From Tetragenococcus sp041859945 (GTDB taxonomy: Bacteria > Bacillota > Bacilli > Lactobacillales > Enterococcaceae): DNA of 43,683 nt. The DNA lies in NCBI GenBank assembly GCA_041859945.1, contig JBFLGC010000020.1, positions 1-43,683 on the forward strand, written 5' to 3'. Of this stretch, positions 42,766 through 43,683 are shown piece after piece (the stretch's first letter is position 1; each line of letters opens with the position of its first letter). Both the position numbers and the translations under genes were made by a program. Under the pieces are notes generated by a model, which did not search any database, was not told the origin of the DNA, and saw only the letters and a list, made by a program, of their open reading frames with translations.

Positions 42766-43368
42766 TTAATTTATATTGGCGAATTTCTTCTGATATTGTA
42801 ATGGTGGTATTTTTTCTTCAGCTTTAAAGCTTCTATAGAAAGATTTTAAACTAGAAAAACCTGCACGTTCAGAAACTTCTGTAATCGGAACCTTTTCATT
42901 CAAAAGAATGATCTTGGCTTTATTCACACGATATTGTCTCAAAAAGTTCATAAATGTTTGACCAGTATTCCACTTAAAAAAACGAGCGAAATATGAAGTA
43001 CTATAGCCAACTTCCTGGGCTACATCTTCAAGTGTAATATTTTTGCTAAAATTACTGTCAACGTATTCAAAAATTCGATGTAATGTGGACATGGTTTGCT
43101 TGGACAGAGAACTATACCTGTCATTATTTACCTCAGAAATGTTTCTTTTAGGTAGTTCAGAAATAAAGTAAGAAGCTAATTGATACATACCGCTCATTAT
43201 TAAATATCTTTTGTCAGGCCTTTTACTTTGATCAAATGCATATAATTTTTTTAAAATTGAACATACTTTTTCAACTAGAGACCGTGGCCAATAGCGACTA
43301 TAGCGGACCCCTTCCTCTAATGCCTGACTAATCAAATTGGTATTTGTTTCTTCAGCAAACAACCGCAA
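42766..43368 (-). pseudogene. AraC family regulator lacking its N-terminal domain
   Basis: The 200-residue frame ends in a complete AraC double helix-turn-helix (NITLEDVAQEVGYSTSYFAR, then VPITEVSERAGFSSLKSFYR). The usual N-terminal cupin-like sensor of roughly 90-100 residues is missing. The frame stays open upstream to about 43506, but without an ATG or ribosome site, running into sequence of the adjacent insertion sequence. I read this as a gene truncated by the insertion; the boundary lies somewhere in 43380-43460. It lies upstream of the GH172 ABC operon on the same strand and was probably its regulator. Confidence 0.7.
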
Positions 43369-43458
43369 ATCAAATTGATATACAACCTGGATTCCCGAAA
43401 TTTGTAACGATGTTTTTCTAAGAAAGCTTATTATACCAACAAATGATAGGTATTTCTC

Positions 43459-43496
43459 TTGATTTTTATATCGTCCTACATTATAATGTAGGACGA
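43459..43496 (+). promoter_or_regulatory. transposase promoter with a perfect 26-bp palindrome
   Basis: TTGATT (43459-43464), a 17-base spacer and TATAAT (43482-43487) precede the transposase gene. The bases 43471-43496 form a perfect 26-bp palindrome, with arms TCGTCCTACATTA / TAATGTAGGACGA, centred on the -10. The transcript would start near its right edge. It may be an autoregulatory site for the transposase or limit read-through transcription into the element. Confidence 0.7.
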
Positions 43497-43508
43497 GGAG
43501 ATGATTCT

Positions 43509-43683
43509 ATGGGAATTTTATATCAGAAAGATAAACGCACTGGCATCACCTATGTTTACGAGAATAATGCTTATTGGGATAAAGAGAAAAAGCAATCACG
43601 AGCCAAACGAAAACTGATTGGTAAAATCGATCCAAAAACCAATGAAATCATACCTACTCGATCCTACGTAAAAAAGGCATCAG
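43509..43683 (+). mobile_element. 5' end of an insertion-sequence DDE transposase gene
   Basis: ATG at 43509 with GAGGAG 8 bases upstream begins a frame that runs off the window end (58 codons). The residues MGILYQKDKRTGITYVYE, then YWDKEKKQSRAKRKLIGKID, match the start of DDE transposases I associate with the IS4/IS1634-like group; the subgroup is from memory. The left end of the element is not defined, because the right end is outside the window and no terminal repeat can be matched. Confidence 0.75.

Noticed and set aside
43471..43496. Rho-independent terminator upstream of the transposase
   Set aside because: The palindrome has no loop and no following T run and contains the -10 of a promoter, so a terminator reading is not supported.

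Overview
The window looks like chromosome from a low-GC Gram-positive of the order Lactobacillales, most probably an Enterococcus or close relative. The evidence is strong AGGAGG-type ribosome binding sites, frequent TTG/GTG starts, lipoboxes and LysM/TcaA-type envelope proteins, mannose-family PTS genes, CUT1 sugar ABC operons without their own ATPase, and a HicAB module. The genus assignment is inference from protein character; no rRNA or intact tRNA gene is present to settle it.

Layout. 1-1.6 kb: a membrane-anchored DNA/RNA non-specific nuclease followed by a 39-bp tandem repeat. 1.8-8.5 kb: a sugar-acid/galactoside island with a mannose-family PTS (IIAB, IIC, IID), a divergent GntR/UTRA regulator, and a GH88 unsaturated glucuronyl hydrolase plus GH35 beta-galactosidase operon. 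A shared 12-bp motif in front of all three units links them as one regulon. 8.6-11.7 kb: Xaa-Pro dipeptidase/aminopeptidase, a NERD-domain protein and a LysM muralytic-like protein. 12.0-15.5 kb: an operon of three zinc-ribbon membrane proteins, one TcaA-like and one split by a -1 frameshift at a slippery run. 15.8-17.7 kb: a HicAB toxin-antitoxin pair beside decayed genes (an XRE regulator and a frameshifted ClbS/DfsB-like gene). 17.8-20.4 kb: poorly characterised membrane or lipoprotein genes. 20.6-25.3 kb: an SDR - MFS - Gfo/Idh/MocA operon with a LysR regulator. 26-29.3 kb: an XRE-UDP-glucose dehydrogenase fusion convergent with a GTPase, with an 11-unit 42-bp minisatellite between them. 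29.4-42.6 kb: two tandem CUT1 sugar operons on the minus strand. One has ABC transporter - GH36 - GH65 - LacI - DUF1189; the other has ABC transporter - GH172. 42.8-43.7 kb: an AraC regulator lacking its N-terminal part, next to the start of an insertion-sequence transposase.

How the parts work together. The PTS/GH88/GH35 regulon probably imports and splits host- or plant-derived oligosaccharides carrying unsaturated uronate or terminal beta-galactose. The two ABC operons import other oligosaccharides, which GH36/GH65 and GH172 process in the cytosol. Both lack an ATPase and must borrow one (MsmK type) from elsewhere.

The least explained signal is a set of short tandem repeats, three with a 42-bp period and one with 39 bp. 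They sit just downstream of minus-strand genes, and when read on that strand they give 13- or 14-residue basic peptide repeats with a shared Ile position. They match no standard feature type.
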